In this document: in pieces, positions 48,547 through 59,558 of the stretch
Layout: every line of letters begins with the position of its first letter
Numbering within the stretch: position 1 is the stretch's first letter
Assembly: GCA_963741755.1 (NCBI GenBank)
Contig: CAVUJG010000006.1
Span: 186,001 to 250,000 of the forward strand
DNA from: Sva-07 sp963741755
GTDB lineage: Bacteria; Actinomycetota; Acidimicrobiia; Acidimicrobiales; Ilumatobacteraceae
Direction: 5' to 3'
DNA length: 64,000 nt
Notes under the pieces: model-generated
What the model was told of the DNA's origin: nothing
The model's input: only the letters and a program-made list of their open reading frames with translations
The model's database searches: none
Made by a program: the position numbers and the translations under genes

Positions 48547-49425
48547 TCAGATTCGTTCGAGCACGTCGCCGTCGAACAACGGGGTGATGCCCTGATCGGC
48601 AATGTCGGCTCGCATCTCGTCGTCGCTCGGCGCTGACAGGTCGCCGTTGGCCGCCTCGACGATCGATCCGATCAGGCGAGCGTCGCTCGTGCTGTTGAGG
48701 AACATCTGCGGATGGGCGAGGACGAACCGGACCGCTCGGGCGATCGCCGACGGATCGGTCAAGGGGTCGTACCAACTGAAGTGCGGGGTCGATTCGTCGC
48801 TCCACCGTCCACGTGCGATCGACTTGATCGTCTGCACCGCGACCTGACGGTCGGCGCACACGGCGAGCAGTTCGTCGACGTCGGCGCGGTACCCCGGGTT
48901 GTCGAGCAGGATGAAGTTCACCGGGAAGAGCACCGACGCGAAATCGAACCGCTCGAGGCTTCGCAGGTGCATGCCCGCGATGCGAAGACCATGACCGGTG
49001 ACGCCGATGTTCGACACGAGCCCTTCCTCGCGGGCTGCACTGAGCGCCTCGACCGCTCCACCCGGCGCAAAGGCCTGGTCGAAGTCGTCGTCGTCGACCA
49101 GGTTGTGGAGCTGGATCAGGTCGACGCGGTCGACGTTCATCCGTTCGAGCGATCGTTCGAGTTCGGCCCGAGCAGCGGCGCCGTGCCGTTCGCCGGTCTT
49201 CGTGGCGAGGAACACCTCGCTGCGATGATCTCCCAGCCACCCGCGCAACCGATCCTCCGAGGCGCCGTAGGACGCAGCAGTGTCGATGTGGTTGATCCCC
49301 CACTCGCTGACCTTCGCCATCGTGGTATCGGCGCGCTCCTGACTCATCCCGCCGAGGGCTGCGGCCCCGAAAATCACCCGTGTCGACTGATGGCCCGTGG
49401 ACCCGAATGGTGCGGTGGGAAGCAT
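48547..49425 (-). CDS. Aldo/keto reductase
   Basis: A 292-residue NADPH-dependent oxidoreductase with the AKR TIM barrel. Catalytic residues are visible: Asp and Tyr in DTAASYG, Lys in LATKTG, His in LIQLHNL. The C-terminal cofactor-binding loop is RAVRFVLAHPQMFLNSTSD. The substrate is unknown. ATG 49425 is preceded by TACCGT ending 7 nt upstream, which predicts a leaderless mRNA and rejects longer open-frame starts. It is divergent from the PhyH gene with 42 bp between starts. Confidence 0.9.
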   Translation of the reverse strand: MLPTAPFGSTGHQSTRVIFGAAALGGMSQERADTTMAKVSEWGINHIDTAASYGASEDRLRGWLGDHRSEVFLATKTGERHGAAARAELERSLERMNVDRVDLIQLHNLVDDDDFDQAFAPGGAVEALSAAREEGLVSNIGVTGHGLRIAGMHLRSLERFDFASVLFPVNFILLDNPGYRADVDELLAVCADRQVAVQTIKSIARGRWSDESTPHFSWYDPLTDPSAIARAVRFVLAHPQMFLNSTSDARLIGSIVEAANGDLSAPSDDEMRADIADQGITPLFDGDVLERI

Positions 49426-49432
49426 GTCGACG

Positions 49433-49438
49433 ACGGTA
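49433..49438 (-). promoter_or_regulatory. -10 hexamer TACCGT of the aldo/keto reductase (leaderless)
   Basis: TACCGT on the minus strand ends 7 nt before ATG 49425. Confidence 0.45.
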
Positions 49439-49467
49439 CTCGGGCGTGGTTCTGGGATGATCACGGA

Positions 49468-50259
49468 GTGGACGACGAGATCGAACAGTTCCGCACCGAT
49501 GGCGCCACCGTGCTGCGAGGCGTCGTCGCGCCACAATGGCTCGACCTGCTCGCCGAGGGCGTCGAGTACAACCGGACGCATCCGAGCGCCTGGTCGCACT
49601 GGTACACGAGCCCCGACGAGGCCGTCGGGTTCTGGAGCGACTACGTCACGTGGCCGGCCGTCGAGCAGTACCGACGAGTCGTGTTCGACAGCGGGCTGGC
49701 CGAGATCGCCGGCGACCTGATGGAGTCACGAACCGTGCGCTTCTTCCACGAGCACGTCCTCGTGAAAGAGCCCGGAGCGACCGAGCCGACGCCCTGGCAT
49801 CACGACGACCCGTACTACGGCATCGACGGCATGCAGAACGTCAGCATGTGGATCGCACTCGACCCAGTCCCGGCTGCGTCGGGACTGCAGTTCATCGCCG
49901 GTTCGCACCTGTCGGGCCGACGGTTCGTCCCCCGCAAGTTCATCGACCAGAGCCCGTACGGCGAGGCCGACGACCGCTTCGAACTGCTGCCCGACGGGGA
50001 CGATCTCGTCGAAGGCCAGCGGCTGATCAGCTGGGATGTCGAGCCGGGTGACGTCCTGGCGTTCCACTACCGCACGCTCCACGGTGCGCCGGGCAACTCG
50101 CTGTCGACCCGCCGCCGGGCGGTCAGCCTGCGTTGGCTCGGCGACGACGCCAGATTCGGCGAGCGTCCGTGGACGACGTCGCCGCCGTACGAGCCGAACG
50201 GCCTCGTCGTCGGCGGCCCGCTCGACGACGACCCACGCTTTCCTCTCGTCATCGGCTGA
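49468..50259 (+). CDS. Phytanoyl-CoA dioxygenase family protein (Fe(II)/2-oxoglutarate)
   Basis: A 263-residue double-stranded beta-helix dioxygenase of the PhyH family. The iron ligands appear as HHDDPYYGIDG near residue 111 (HxD) and the distal His in FHYRTLHGAPG near residue 200, with the 2-oxoglutarate Arg in STRRRAVSLRWLG. The N-terminus QFRTDGATVLRGVV is typical. Relatives hydroxylate lipids or small metabolites; the substrate here is unknown. GTG 49468 has CACGGA upstream. The stop codon overlaps a palindrome at 50258-50292. Confidence 0.88.
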   Translation: MDDEIEQFRTDGATVLRGVVAPQWLDLLAEGVEYNRTHPSAWSHWYTSPDEAVGFWSDYVTWPAVEQYRRVVFDSGLAEIAGDLMESRTVRFFHEHVLVKEPGATEPTPWHHDDPYYGIDGMQNVSMWIALDPVPAASGLQFIAGSHLSGRRFVPRKFIDQSPYGEADDRFELLPDGDDLVEGQRLISWDVEPGDVLAFHYRTLHGAPGNSLSTRRRAVSLRWLGDDARFGERPWTTSPPYEPNGLVVGGPLDDDPRFPLVIG

Positions 50260-50292
50260 CGTACACGTCGTGCCTGACACCAGGTGTACGTC
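50258..50292. terminator. Palindrome at the PhyH stop codon, built like family C
   Basis: GACGTACAC (50258-50266) and GTGTACGTC (50284-50292) pair perfectly. The 17-nt centre contains TGCCTGACACC, comparable to GGGGTCAGACCC in family C. Like copies 2 and 3 of family C it begins within or directly after the stop codon. Confidence 0.7.
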
Positions 50293-50303
50293 AAGATGAC
50301 GGG

Positions 50304-51245
50304 ATGACTCCCCCACTTCCTGCTGCGTTCGACAACCGTGTCAGCCGCGATCTCGGCGTCGACATCCCGATCGTCCAGGCGCCGATGGGATGGATCGCAC
50401 GATCACAACTCGCGTCGGCGGTGTCGCAGGCGGGTGCCTGCGGGATCATCGAGACGTCATCGGGCGAACTCGACGCGGTGAAGGATGAGATCCGCAAGAT
50501 GCGCGAGCTCACCGACCGCCCCTTCGGCGTCAACATCGCTCAGGCGTTCGTGCGCGATCCGGCGATCGCCGAGTTCGTGATCGACCAGGGCGTCAAGTTC
50601 GTCACGACGTCCGCAGGCTCGCCGACGAAGTACACCGGCATACTCAAGGCGGCCGGGCTCACCGTGTACCACGTGGTGCCGACCCTCGCAGCGGCGCTCA
50701 AGGCCGTCGACGCCGGTGTCGACGGGCTCGTCGTCGAAGGCGGCGAAGGCGGCGGCTTCAAGAGTCCGACACCCGTGTCGACGATGGTGCTGCTGCCACT
50801 CGTGCGCTCGAAGGTCGACGTGCCGATCATCGCTGCGGGCGGCATCACCGACGGGATGACGATGGCTGCCGCGTTCGCGCTGGGCGCCGAAGGTGTGCAG
50901 ATGGGCACTCGGATGGTTTCCGCTGCCGAGTCGCCGGTGCATCACAACTGGAAACAGGCGATCATCGACGCCGCCGAGACCGACACCCTCTTCCTCAACC
51001 AACGCCACTCCCCCGCGCTGCGGGCGCTGCGCACCGATCGCACCGAGGCGCTGATGAACGCCGAACACAACGTGTTCGCCGACTTCGGCAATGCCCAGGA
51101 TCTCTACTTCGGTGGCGACATGAACGCCGCCATCGCACTGTCGGGTCAGGTCGCCGGCCGCATCGAATCGATCGAGTCCGTGACGAAGATCATCGACGAC
51201 ACGATCGCCGAGTTCGCTGCGACCGTCGCCCGCCTCGCCGGCTGA
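50304..51245 (+). CDS. NMO/2-nitropropane dioxygenase-superfamily FMN enzyme lacking the catalytic His
   Basis: A 313-residue TIM-barrel flavoprotein. Family signals are IPIVQAPMGWIARSQLASAV at the N-terminus, AGACGIIETSSG, FGVNIAQAF, the phosphate-binding IIAAGGITDGMTMAAAFALG and GAEGVQMGTRMVSAAES. The loop that in nitronate monooxygenases and FabK reads GGHxG is here GGEGGGFKSP, so the general-base His is absent. Nitronate oxidation is therefore doubtful and a reductase or isomerase role is as likely. ATG 50304 lies 11 bp after the palindrome that ends PhyH. Confidence 0.85.
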   Translation: MTPPLPAAFDNRVSRDLGVDIPIVQAPMGWIARSQLASAVSQAGACGIIETSSGELDAVKDEIRKMRELTDRPFGVNIAQAFVRDPAIAEFVIDQGVKFVTTSAGSPTKYTGILKAAGLTVYHVVPTLAAALKAVDAGVDGLVVEGGEGGGFKSPTPVSTMVLLPLVRSKVDVPIIAAGGITDGMTMAAAFALGAEGVQMGTRMVSAAESPVHHNWKQAIIDAAETDTLFLNQRHSPALRALRTDRTEALMNAEHNVFADFGNAQDLYFGGDMNAAIALSGQVAGRIESIESVTKIIDDTIAEFAATVARLAG

Positions 51246-51257
51246 ATTACGCCGGCG

Positions 51258-52047
51258 TCAACCTGCCGCAATTCGATCGACCACGACCTCGGTGAATGCG
51301 GCGGCGTCGAGGAGGTGTGCACGCGTTGCTTCGCCAGGAACGGCGCGCAGATCCACAGCCGCGTGCAACATGTCGGCGAAGTCGGGGGCCCGCTCTGCCG
51401 CCCACCTGCCAGCCGTGGACTTCGATGCCACGTCACCGGTTTCCCAGGTGTAGAGCATCCGGGCGACGCCGAGCGCCACCCATTCGAGCACCGCTCCGTC
51501 TGCCGTCTCGCTCGTCGGGTCGGCCTCGACCGCTGCGGCGAGCCGTTCTCCGACACCTCGCCAGTAGGTGTCGAGGTTCTCGCGCACCCAGCGACGCCGC
51601 TCGCCGTCATCGACATGGACGCCCAACCGGTCGGCGGCGTCGCCCCGGACCGCGAGTCCGTACGTTGCCAGCGTGTACCAGACGACCGGATTGATCTCGA
51701 ACGACTCGCCATCGACGTGATACTCCCCGTCGAGCACCCACGGCCGCTGCACCGCCATCGGCGGGACGACGAGATCGCCCCACGCCACGTACGGACCGTC
51801 GACGGCGATCGACACCCGCTCGCGAACGAGCGCTTGGGCGGCCGCGAGGTCGCCGAACAGGTCGGGGTCGGACGGGTCGGCCACGACGGCGACGACGTCG
51901 ATGTCGCTGTGCGGCCTCCAGTCGCCGAGTGCCACCGATCCGACGACGTACAGCCCTTCGACCACCCCGGGCGCGATCTCGTCGTGTGCCTCGAGCCAGG
52001 TCGCGAAGCGCCTCGGCAACCGGAGCCGGGAGCGATACGGGTTCCAT
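51258..52047 (-). CDS. Nucleotidyltransferase-domain protein (aminoglycoside adenylyltransferase-like), 5' frameshift
   Basis: About 263 residues after correction. The nucleotidyltransferase motif GSVALGDWRPHSDIDVVAVV near residue 35 has the G-S and D-x-D metal site. The C-terminal helical part contains DTYWRGVGERLAAA and LGVARMLYTWETG, as in ANT(9)/AadA-like enzymes with DUF4111. Antibiotic modification is possible but not shown. ATG 52047 is one base out of frame with the body. Removing one C of the CCC at 52039-52041 gives MEPYRSRLRLPRRF, a natural start. TAGGTT ending 6 nt upstream independently supports ATG 52047. Divergent from the flavin-reductase gene. Confidence 0.82.
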
Positions 52048-52053
52048 GGCCCG

Positions 52054-52059
52054 AACCTA
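52054..52059 (-). promoter_or_regulatory. -10 hexamer TAGGTT of the nucleotidyltransferase gene (leaderless)
   Basis: TAGGTT on the minus strand ends 6 nt before ATG 52047. Confidence 0.5.
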
Positions 52060-52070
52060 GCGACGGCTCC

Positions 52071-52076
52071 TACTCT
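52071..52076 (+). promoter_or_regulatory. -10 hexamer TACTCT of the flavin-reductase gene (leaderless)
   Basis: TACTCT ends 6 nt before ATG 52083. The two divergent starts are only 35 bp apart. Confidence 0.5.
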
Positions 52077-52082
52077 GGACAC

Positions 52083-52583
52083 ATGGCCATCGACGACGAA
52101 CTGATCAACCGCATCACCTGGAAGATCCCCAACGCGCTCGCTCTCGTCGGCTCGGCGCACGACGGAGAGCGCAACGCCATGACGACCAGTTGGATCACCC
52201 AGCTGTCGATGGAGCCCGTGCTGATCGGTATCGGCGTCGACAACTCGGCCGTCACGCATCGGCTGATCTCGGCCAGTGGCGCATTCACCGTCAACCTGTG
52301 GGACAGCGAGAACACACGCCCGTTCGTCAAGTTCTCCAAGCCTGCTGTCGACGACGGCGAGACGCTGAACGGTTGGGCGGTGCGCGCAGCGACCACCGGG
52401 CGCCCCGGTGTTCGACGATGCGACTCGCCTGGATGGACTGCGAAGTCCGCCACACGCTCGACCTCGGCACCCACACGCTGTTCGTCGGCGAGATCGTCGA
52501 CGCCGGCGATCCACGACGACGAGGCCCGACCGGCGGCGATGAGCGACACCCGCATGAAGTACGGCGGCGTCAAGCGCCACTGA
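52083..52583 (+). CDS. Flavin reductase-like FMN-binding protein, three frameshifts
   Basis: About 166 residues after correction. The flavin reductase-like split-barrel start is clear: ITWKIPNALALVGSAHDGER, NAMTTSWITQLSMEPVLIGI and SASGAFTVNLW. After residue about 103 the frame is lost. Removing one base near 52398, one near 52421 and one near 52511 gives TGAPVFDDATAWMDCEVRH, TLDLGTHTLFVGEIVDAG and MKYGGVKRH, the canonical end of this family. The uncorrected length is 3n, as three insertions require. Members supply reduced flavin or act as NADPH:flavin oxidoreductases. ATG 52083 has a leaderless -10. Confidence 0.82.
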   Translation: MAIDDELINRITWKIPNALALVGSAHDGERNAMTTSWITQLSMEPVLIGIGVDNSAVTHRLISASGAFTVNLWDSENTRPFVKFSKPAVDDGETLNGWAVRAATTGRPGVRRCDSPGWTAKSATRSTSAPTRCSSARSSTPAIHDDEARPAAMSDTRMKYGGVKRH

Positions 52584-52659
52584 CGCGCGACAGCGCACGC
52601 GACCTCCGGAGCACTCAGGACCGGACGGAGCGCGTTCGAGACGAGGGGCCGGCATCGGA

Positions 52660-54762
52660 TCACCCACGGGAGCTCGGAAGTGGACCTGCGATCGCCGCAG
52701 CCCGTCTCGTGAGCCAGGCCCGCAGGTCGGCCAACGGCATCGGATGCGCGATGCCGAATCCCTGAGCGAAGTCGCAGCCGAGGGCGGCGAGTGCGTTCCA
52801 GGTGTCACCCGTCTCGAGCCCTTCGGCGACCACGTCGAAACCCAGACGATGTGCGAGGTCGACGACGCTCTCGACGATCACCCGATCGGCGTGGTTCGAG
52901 AGCAGCCCACCGACGAACACCGCGTCGACCTTCAAGCGGTCGACAGGGAGTTGCCGCAACGTCTCGAACGACGAGTAGCCGGTACCGAAGTCGTCGATCG
53001 CGATCGAGACGCCGGCCTCACGGAGCCGATCGACGGTGAACCACGAGTGCTCCGGGTTGGACCCCAACGCCCGCTCGGTCACCTCGACCTCCAGGCGAGA
53101 GGGCGGGAACCCGACCTCGGCGAGCACCCGGAGAACGAGCGCTGAGAAGTTCCGATCCTGCAGGCTTCGCCGCGACACGTTGACGGCCAGCTTCACGTCG
53201 TCGATTCCGGACATCCGCAAGCCCTGTGTCGAGGTCCGCAGCACCATCTCGGTGACCGGTCCGATCAGCTCGGTCTGCTCGACGAGTGCGATGAAGTCGT
53301 TCGGCTGGATTCTGCCGTATACCGGGTGATCCCAACGGATGAGTGCCTCGACCGTGTCGGCCGCGCCCGTGTCCATGCGCACCTGCGGCTGGAAATGCAC
53401 GCTGAATTGGCCTTCGGCCAGGGCGCCGTCGATGTCGGACAACAACTCCACACGCCCGCGTCGTTGAACGCGTACGCAGTCGTCGTACCGCTCGACCTTC
53501 GTGGCGAGACGCTTCGCTCGGTACATCGCGATGTCGGCCGCGCGCAGCAGATCCGACGCAGACCGACCATGCCGCGGAGCGAACGCCAGGCCGACGCTCA
53601 CGTCGACGCGGATCGGGAAGCCGCGGACAGCAGAGCGGCTGCGCGAGTTCGACGCTGAGCTCACGCACCAGGCTCTCGACCTCAGCGCTGCCCTCTTCGC
53701 TCGTTCGCAAGGGTTGGAGTACGGCGAACTCGTCCCCGGCCAGTCTCGAGGCCATGGCATTGGGCGGCAGACTGTCGGCGAGTCGCCGGGCGAACGTCGC
53801 AAGCACCGCGTCGCCGACGTCATGTCCCAACTCGTCGTTGACCTCCTTGAACCGATCGAGGTCGATCAGCATCACCATCGCCGATGTCGATCCCCCGGCG
53901 CCACCGACGACCATGTCCACGCGCTCGGCGAAGGCCTGACGGTTGGCAAGGCCCGTCAAGGCATCGTGACGCGCCTCGTACGCCCGCTCGAAGGCCTGCC
54001 TCGTCGACTGGAAGACGAGAACCGTCGTGATCGCGAGCAGGGGCGCAAGCGCTCGGCTGAATTCGACGCCAACGATCCAGATCGGTGCGAGCGACAACAG
54101 CGCACCCTCGGCGGTCACCCGTGCACCGATGCCGCGCGCCAGTGCGGTAGCGAGCGCGACTTCGTGAACGGGCTGCTTCGTCGATCGCCGTGACGATGCC
54201 GTCGACCAGCAGGATGGTCGCTCCGACCAACGTTGCGCCGACCACCCACCGCCACGAGACCCCCGCGACGTTAGTCCATCGACCAGTTCGCGTCGAGCCA
54301 CATCGACACCGACGACGCGGACCCGACAGTCAGTGCGACCTTCGACAAACGAATGAGCGTCGAGATCGGGGTGGCACGCACGACGAGCGCGTGGGCGACC
54401 GTCCCGAAGATCGACACCAACAACGCTCCGGTCGGAGAGCCGATCAGCATCAGGGCGAATGCAAAGAGATAGACGGGGGTGACGTAGGTGTTCGGGCCCG
54501 ACCGGATCCAACACCGGCGGCTCGTCTCACCGACGAGCAGCCCGAGCGCGAGGAACGCCAGCACCGGCCAGTCAGCATCCGGCGGTTCGCGGTAGAGGTC
54601 GGTTCGGATGACGGCAACGACGACTGCGACCGCGACCGACAACGTGCCGAATGCGGCGACCGTCAGCGCGAGACGATCGGGAACCTGCCGCTCCGCCAAT
54701 TTCGAGGCGCGCTGACGACCTCCGATCCGGATCACCTCGAGTTCATGTGGTGTTGTTGCCAC
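52660..54762 (-). CDS. Membrane-bound GGDEF-EAL cyclic-di-GMP protein, three frameshifts
   Basis: About 700 residues after correction. The N-terminus has several membrane helices (residues about 25-240). A GGDEF domain follows (HDALTGLANRQAF; MLIDLDRFKEVNDELGHDVG; RLAGDEFAVL), with the signature as AGDEF, which can retain cyclase activity. The EAL domain has VEALIRWDHP, AVNVSRRSLQ, DDFGTGYSSF, LKVDAVFV and VAEGLETGD, all phosphodiesterase landmarks. One extra base each near 54270, 54180 and 53630 separates the parts; removing them joins MWLDANWSMD to NVAGVSWRW, AIDEA to PVHEVAL, and LAQP to SAVRGFPIRV. The total is 3n. GTG 54762. It probably controls c-di-GMP level; the signal is unknown. Confidence 0.85.
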
Positions 54763-54874
54763 GGTGCTCCGCCCAGTCGCCAGTCGACTCGTTGTCGACC
54801 ATGCTGGTATCGGGATCTCGGCAGAGCTTCTTGAACCGTGACTGGGTGCCGGTCCTGCTCACCGGGCGCCGTCG

Positions 54875-54880
54875 TAGCCT
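54875..54880 (+). promoter_or_regulatory. -10 hexamer TAGCCT of ettA (leaderless)
   Basis: TAGCCT ends 10 nt before ATG 54891. Confidence 0.4.
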
Positions 54881-54890
54881 CGGGCACACC

Positions 54891-56562
<1,672 letters not shown>

Positions 56563-56564
<2 letters not shown>

Positions 56565-56646
56565 TTACATCAGGGGTCAGACCCGCGATGTAATCCCTCC
56601 GTTCGTGCGGTGCGATTACATCGCGGGTCTGACCCCTGATGTAATC
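56563..56646. repeat. Palindromic repeat family C, copies 3 and 4 in inverted orientation
   Basis: Copy 3 at 56563-56595 starts inside the ettA stop codon. Copy 4 at 56614-56646 is its exact reverse complement, separated by 18 bp (56596-56613). Each has 9-bp outer arms GATTACATC and GATGTAATC. Together they form an 84-bp inverted repeat between ettA and the CysQ-like gene, likely an efficient terminator. Confidence 0.93.
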
Positions 56647-56666
56647 GCAGCTGGCAGACTGGCTCG

Positions 56667-57419
56667 ATGCCCCCCACGGAGACCGACGGTCAGCTCGCCA
56701 CGCGCCTGGCGACACAGGCCGGTCACCTGCTGTTGGAGCTCCGCGAGAAGATGTTCGCCGCGGGAGCGTCGACCTGGGACGTCAAGGACGCCGGCGATGC
56801 GGCCGCGCAGCGGTTTCTCGCCCAGGAGTTCGCGACGCATCGCCCCGACGACGCCGTGCTGTCGGAGGAGGGCCGCGAGGACCCGCGCCGTTTCGGGGCC
56901 GATCGTGTGTGGATCGTCGACCCGCTCGACGGCACCCGCGAGTTCGGCGAGCAGGGCCGCATCGACTGGGCCGTGCACATCGCGCTGTGGGAGAACGACC
57001 GCTTCGGCGCCGCCGCCGTGAGCCTCCCCGCCGTTGGGCGAACCTTCACGACCGACGATCCCACGCCGATGCCGCCGTTCGATCGCGAGCGGCCGATCCT
57101 GGTCACGTCACGCTCCCGGGCGCCCTACGCCGCCGTGCTGGTCGTCGAAGGGCTCGACTGCGATGCCGTCAGGCTCGGCTCGGCCGGCGCGAAGGCGATG
57201 TCGGTCGTGATGGGCGAGACCGACATCTATGTCCACGACGGCGGCATGTACCAGTGGGATTCCGCCGCCCCTGCCGGCGTGGCGCTCGCCTCGGGATTCC
57301 ACGTCAGCCGCCTCGACGGCTCGCCGATCGTCTACAACGACCGCGACCCGTGGCTTCCCGACTTCATCGTGTGTCGGCCCGAGTTGGCCGAATCCGTGCT
57401 GAAGGCGATGTGGGGTTGA
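56667..57419 (+). CDS. Inositol monophosphatase/CysQ-family phosphatase
   Basis: A 250-residue Mg-dependent phosphatase of the CysQ (3'-phosphoadenosine 5'-phosphate) or inositol monophosphatase family. Metal-binding motifs are visible: LSEEGRED near residue 67, WIVDPLDGTREF near residue 90 and YQWDSAAPAGVA near residue 195. The phosphate-binding SAGAKAMSVV also fits CysQ. Actinobacterial homologues of CysQ act in sulfate assimilation; the exact substrate is undecided. ATG 56667 lies 6 nt after CAGACT, a weak -10 candidate. The stop overlaps a possible TTG start of the crotonase gene. Confidence 0.88.
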   Translation: MPPTETDGQLATRLATQAGHLLLELREKMFAAGASTWDVKDAGDAAAQRFLAQEFATHRPDDAVLSEEGREDPRRFGADRVWIVDPLDGTREFGEQGRIDWAVHIALWENDRFGAAAVSLPAVGRTFTTDDPTPMPPFDRERPILVTSRSRAPYAAVLVVEGLDCDAVRLGSAGAKAMSVVMGETDIYVHDGGMYQWDSAAPAGVALASGFHVSRLDGSPIVYNDRDPWLPDFIVCRPELAESVLKAMWG

Positions 57420-57427
57420 GCGAGTCG

Positions 57428-58252
57428 ATGCCGTCGAGCGGCGTCCTGACGGCGATCCGCTGGGAGGTCGCCGACCGCACCGCCACCGTGTGGCTCCACC
57501 GACCGCACCGCCACAACGCATGGACGGGCACCATGCACACCGAGTACCGCCAGGTGATGGCCGACCTCGAGCACCGCAACGATGTGCGTGCCGTGGTCGT
57601 GACGGGAACTCCCCCGGCGTTCTGTGTCGGTGGCGACTCCAAGGCACTGGAAGGCCACGGCGAACGCGGCGGCTACGACAGCGGACTGCCCGCCGAGCCG
57701 GCCACTCCGGGCGGCGGAGAGCGCATCGACGCCGACTTCGTCTGGCAGCTCGGATATCGACTGCCGATCATCGCTGCCGTCAATGGTGCGTGTGCCGGCG
57801 TCGGCCTCGCGCTTGCGCTGTGGTGCGACCTCCGATTCGTGGCAGCCGACGCGAAGCTCACCACGGCCGCCGCCAAGCTCGGGCTGCCTGCCGAGTACGG
57901 GATGAGTTGGATCCTGCCGCGCCTGGTCGGGGTCACCCGGGCGAACGATCTGCTCCTGTCCAGTCGCGTGGTCACCGGCACGGACACTGCCGATTGGGGG
58001 CTCTGGAACGGCGTGGAGGCAGACGGCGAGGCGACCCTGGCTGCGGCGCAGTCGTACGCACGACTCCTTGCCTCGACCACCGGGCCGAACGCCGTCACCG
58101 CCACCAAGCGCCAGCTCACCGCCGACCTCCTCCGCCACGACCCGGCAGCCTCGATCGCTGACTCACTCCGGCTCCTCGATCAGGCGATGGGCACCGCCGA
58201 ATACCGCGAAGGTGTCGCCGCCCTCACCGAGAAACGCCCACCCAACTTCTGA
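57428..58252 (+). CDS. Enoyl-CoA hydratase/isomerase (crotonase) family protein
   Basis: A 274-residue crotonase-fold enzyme. It shows TVWLHRPHRHNAWTGTMHTE, AVVVTGTPPAFCVGGDSKAL (first oxyanion-hole strand), IIAAVNGACAGVGLALALWCD (second oxyanion-hole glycine) and AAAKLGLPAEYGMSWILPRL. In that last segment a Glu remains near the position of the hydratase's second catalytic acid. It acts on acyl-CoA, probably in fatty-acid or side-chain degradation. The start is ATG 57428; TTG 57416 overlaps the preceding stop and would add four residues. It is translationally close to the CysQ-like gene and convergent with the CaiB gene across repeat locus A8. Confidence 0.9.
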   Translation: MPSSGVLTAIRWEVADRTATVWLHRPHRHNAWTGTMHTEYRQVMADLEHRNDVRAVVVTGTPPAFCVGGDSKALEGHGERGGYDSGLPAEPATPGGGERIDADFVWQLGYRLPIIAAVNGACAGVGLALALWCDLRFVAADAKLTTAAAKLGLPAEYGMSWILPRLVGVTRANDLLLSSRVVTGTDTADWGLWNGVEADGEATLAAAQSYARLLASTTGPNAVTATKRQLTADLLRHDPAASIADSLRLLDQAMGTAEYREGVAALTEKRPPNF

Positions 58253-58257
58253 CAGCG

Positions 58258-58354
58258 ATGAGCGAACCGACCGGATACGGCGGTTTCGCTCATCGTTAGC
58301 CCTGCCCCGGGCCCGCCGATGAGCGAACCGACCGCATGCGGCGGTTTCGCTCAT
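58258..58354. repeat. Palindromic repeat family A, locus 8 (two copies, 61-bp period)
   Basis: Copies at 58258-58293 and 58319-58354, left arms ATGAGCGAACCGACCG, right arms CGGCGGTTTCGCTCAT. Centres are GATA and CATG. It lies between convergent crotonase and CaiB 3' ends. Confidence 0.94.
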
Positions 58355-58381
58355 CGCAACCGGGTCGGGCAGCCGGGTGGG

Positions 58382-59558
58382 TCAGTGCAGGTCGCGGAGT
58401 TCGTCGAGGATCTCGGCGGTGTGTTCGCCGAGTTTCGGCACCGGACCGACGTGCAGCGCGTGGCCGTCGAAGTCGACCGGCGTGGCGACGGCGCGGAACG
58501 GTGCGCCGTCGTCGCGAGGGACCATCTCCACGAAGCCCGGCTGCGCCTGCGGATCGGCGATGACGTCGACGATCGACTGCACGGGCGCCCACCACACGTC
58601 GTGCTCGTCGAAGCGCTCGAGCCCAATCCGAGAGCGGACGGGTGGCGAACGCGGCGTCGAGCTCCGCGATCAGGTCTGCCGCGTGTCGCATCCGAGCGGT
58701 CGCATCGGCGTAGCGAGGATCGTCGGCGAGATCTGGCCGTTCGAGCGCGGCGAGCACCTGCGGCCAGTGGCGGTCGGCCTCCAGGCAGATCAACCAGAAG
58801 ACCCGCTCGTCGCTCGCCCGGTAGCTGTTGATCAGCGGGGCCCGACTGTTCTCGCGCGCCTTGGTCGACTCCCGACGGTCGAACTGCAGCTGAATACCGA
58901 AGTCCCACGCGATCGAGTACATCCCCGTGCGCAGCAAGCTCGTCGAGACGAGACCGCCACGGCCGGTCCGTTCGCGTTCGAACAGCTTCGCCATCACGCC
59001 GGCCACGAGCGTCATCCCGGTCTGATGGTCGCCCATCCCCGACCGCAGCCCCGGCGGCATCTCGCCGGGGGGCACCATCGTGTGGGCAAGCCCCGAGCGA
59101 GCCCAGAACGCCCCGATGTCGTAGCCGGCGCGGTCGCGGTCCTCGCCCTCGAGCCCGTAGCCGGAGATCGCCCCGTAGACGAGCCGGGGATGGCGAGCGC
59201 ACACCCGGTCGGGACCGAGTTCCAGACGTTCGAGCGCGCCGGGCCGCATGTTGGTCACCAGCACATCGGCCGTCGACAGGAGCCGATCGAACACCGCGTG
59301 ATCATCGAAATCGCGCAGATCGAGCACCATCGAGCGCTTACCGCGGTTGTCGACCTCGAACGGCGGCACCGGCATCGACCCGTCGAGGCCGACCGATCCG
59401 AACACGGCACGCTGCGGATCGCCGCCGGCCGGCTCGACCTTGATCACGTCGGCGCCCCAGTCGGCCATGATCCCGCCGGCCGCCGGACCCGCCACCCACA
59501 CGCCGAGCTCGACCACCCGCACCCCAGCGAGCGGCCCCGCTCCCCCCGTGTTGCCCAT
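58382..59558 (-). CDS. CaiB/BaiF-family CoA transferase, one frameshift
   Basis: About 391 residues after correction. Family III CoA transferase: VRVVELGVWVAGPAAGGIMA, DWGADVIKVEPAGGD, FEVDNRGKRSMVLDL, VLVTNMRPGALERL, LVYGAISGYG and GYDIGAFWARSG (region of the catalytic Asp), then YRASDERVFWLIC. The last 80 residues (VWWAPVQSIVDVIADPQAQ) are in another frame; removing one base near 58622-58632 restores the family C-terminus, and the span is 3n+1. ATG 59558 overlaps the stop of the VOC gene by ATGA, so they form an operon. It moves CoA between an acyl-CoA and a carboxylic acid; the substrates are unknown. Confidence 0.9.

Noticed and set aside
56667..56667. Leaderless promoter with CAGACT before the CysQ-like gene (and before the MFS gene)
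   Set aside because: The hexamer CAGACT lies at the right distance in both cases but does not fit TANNNT, so it is not listed as a promoter.
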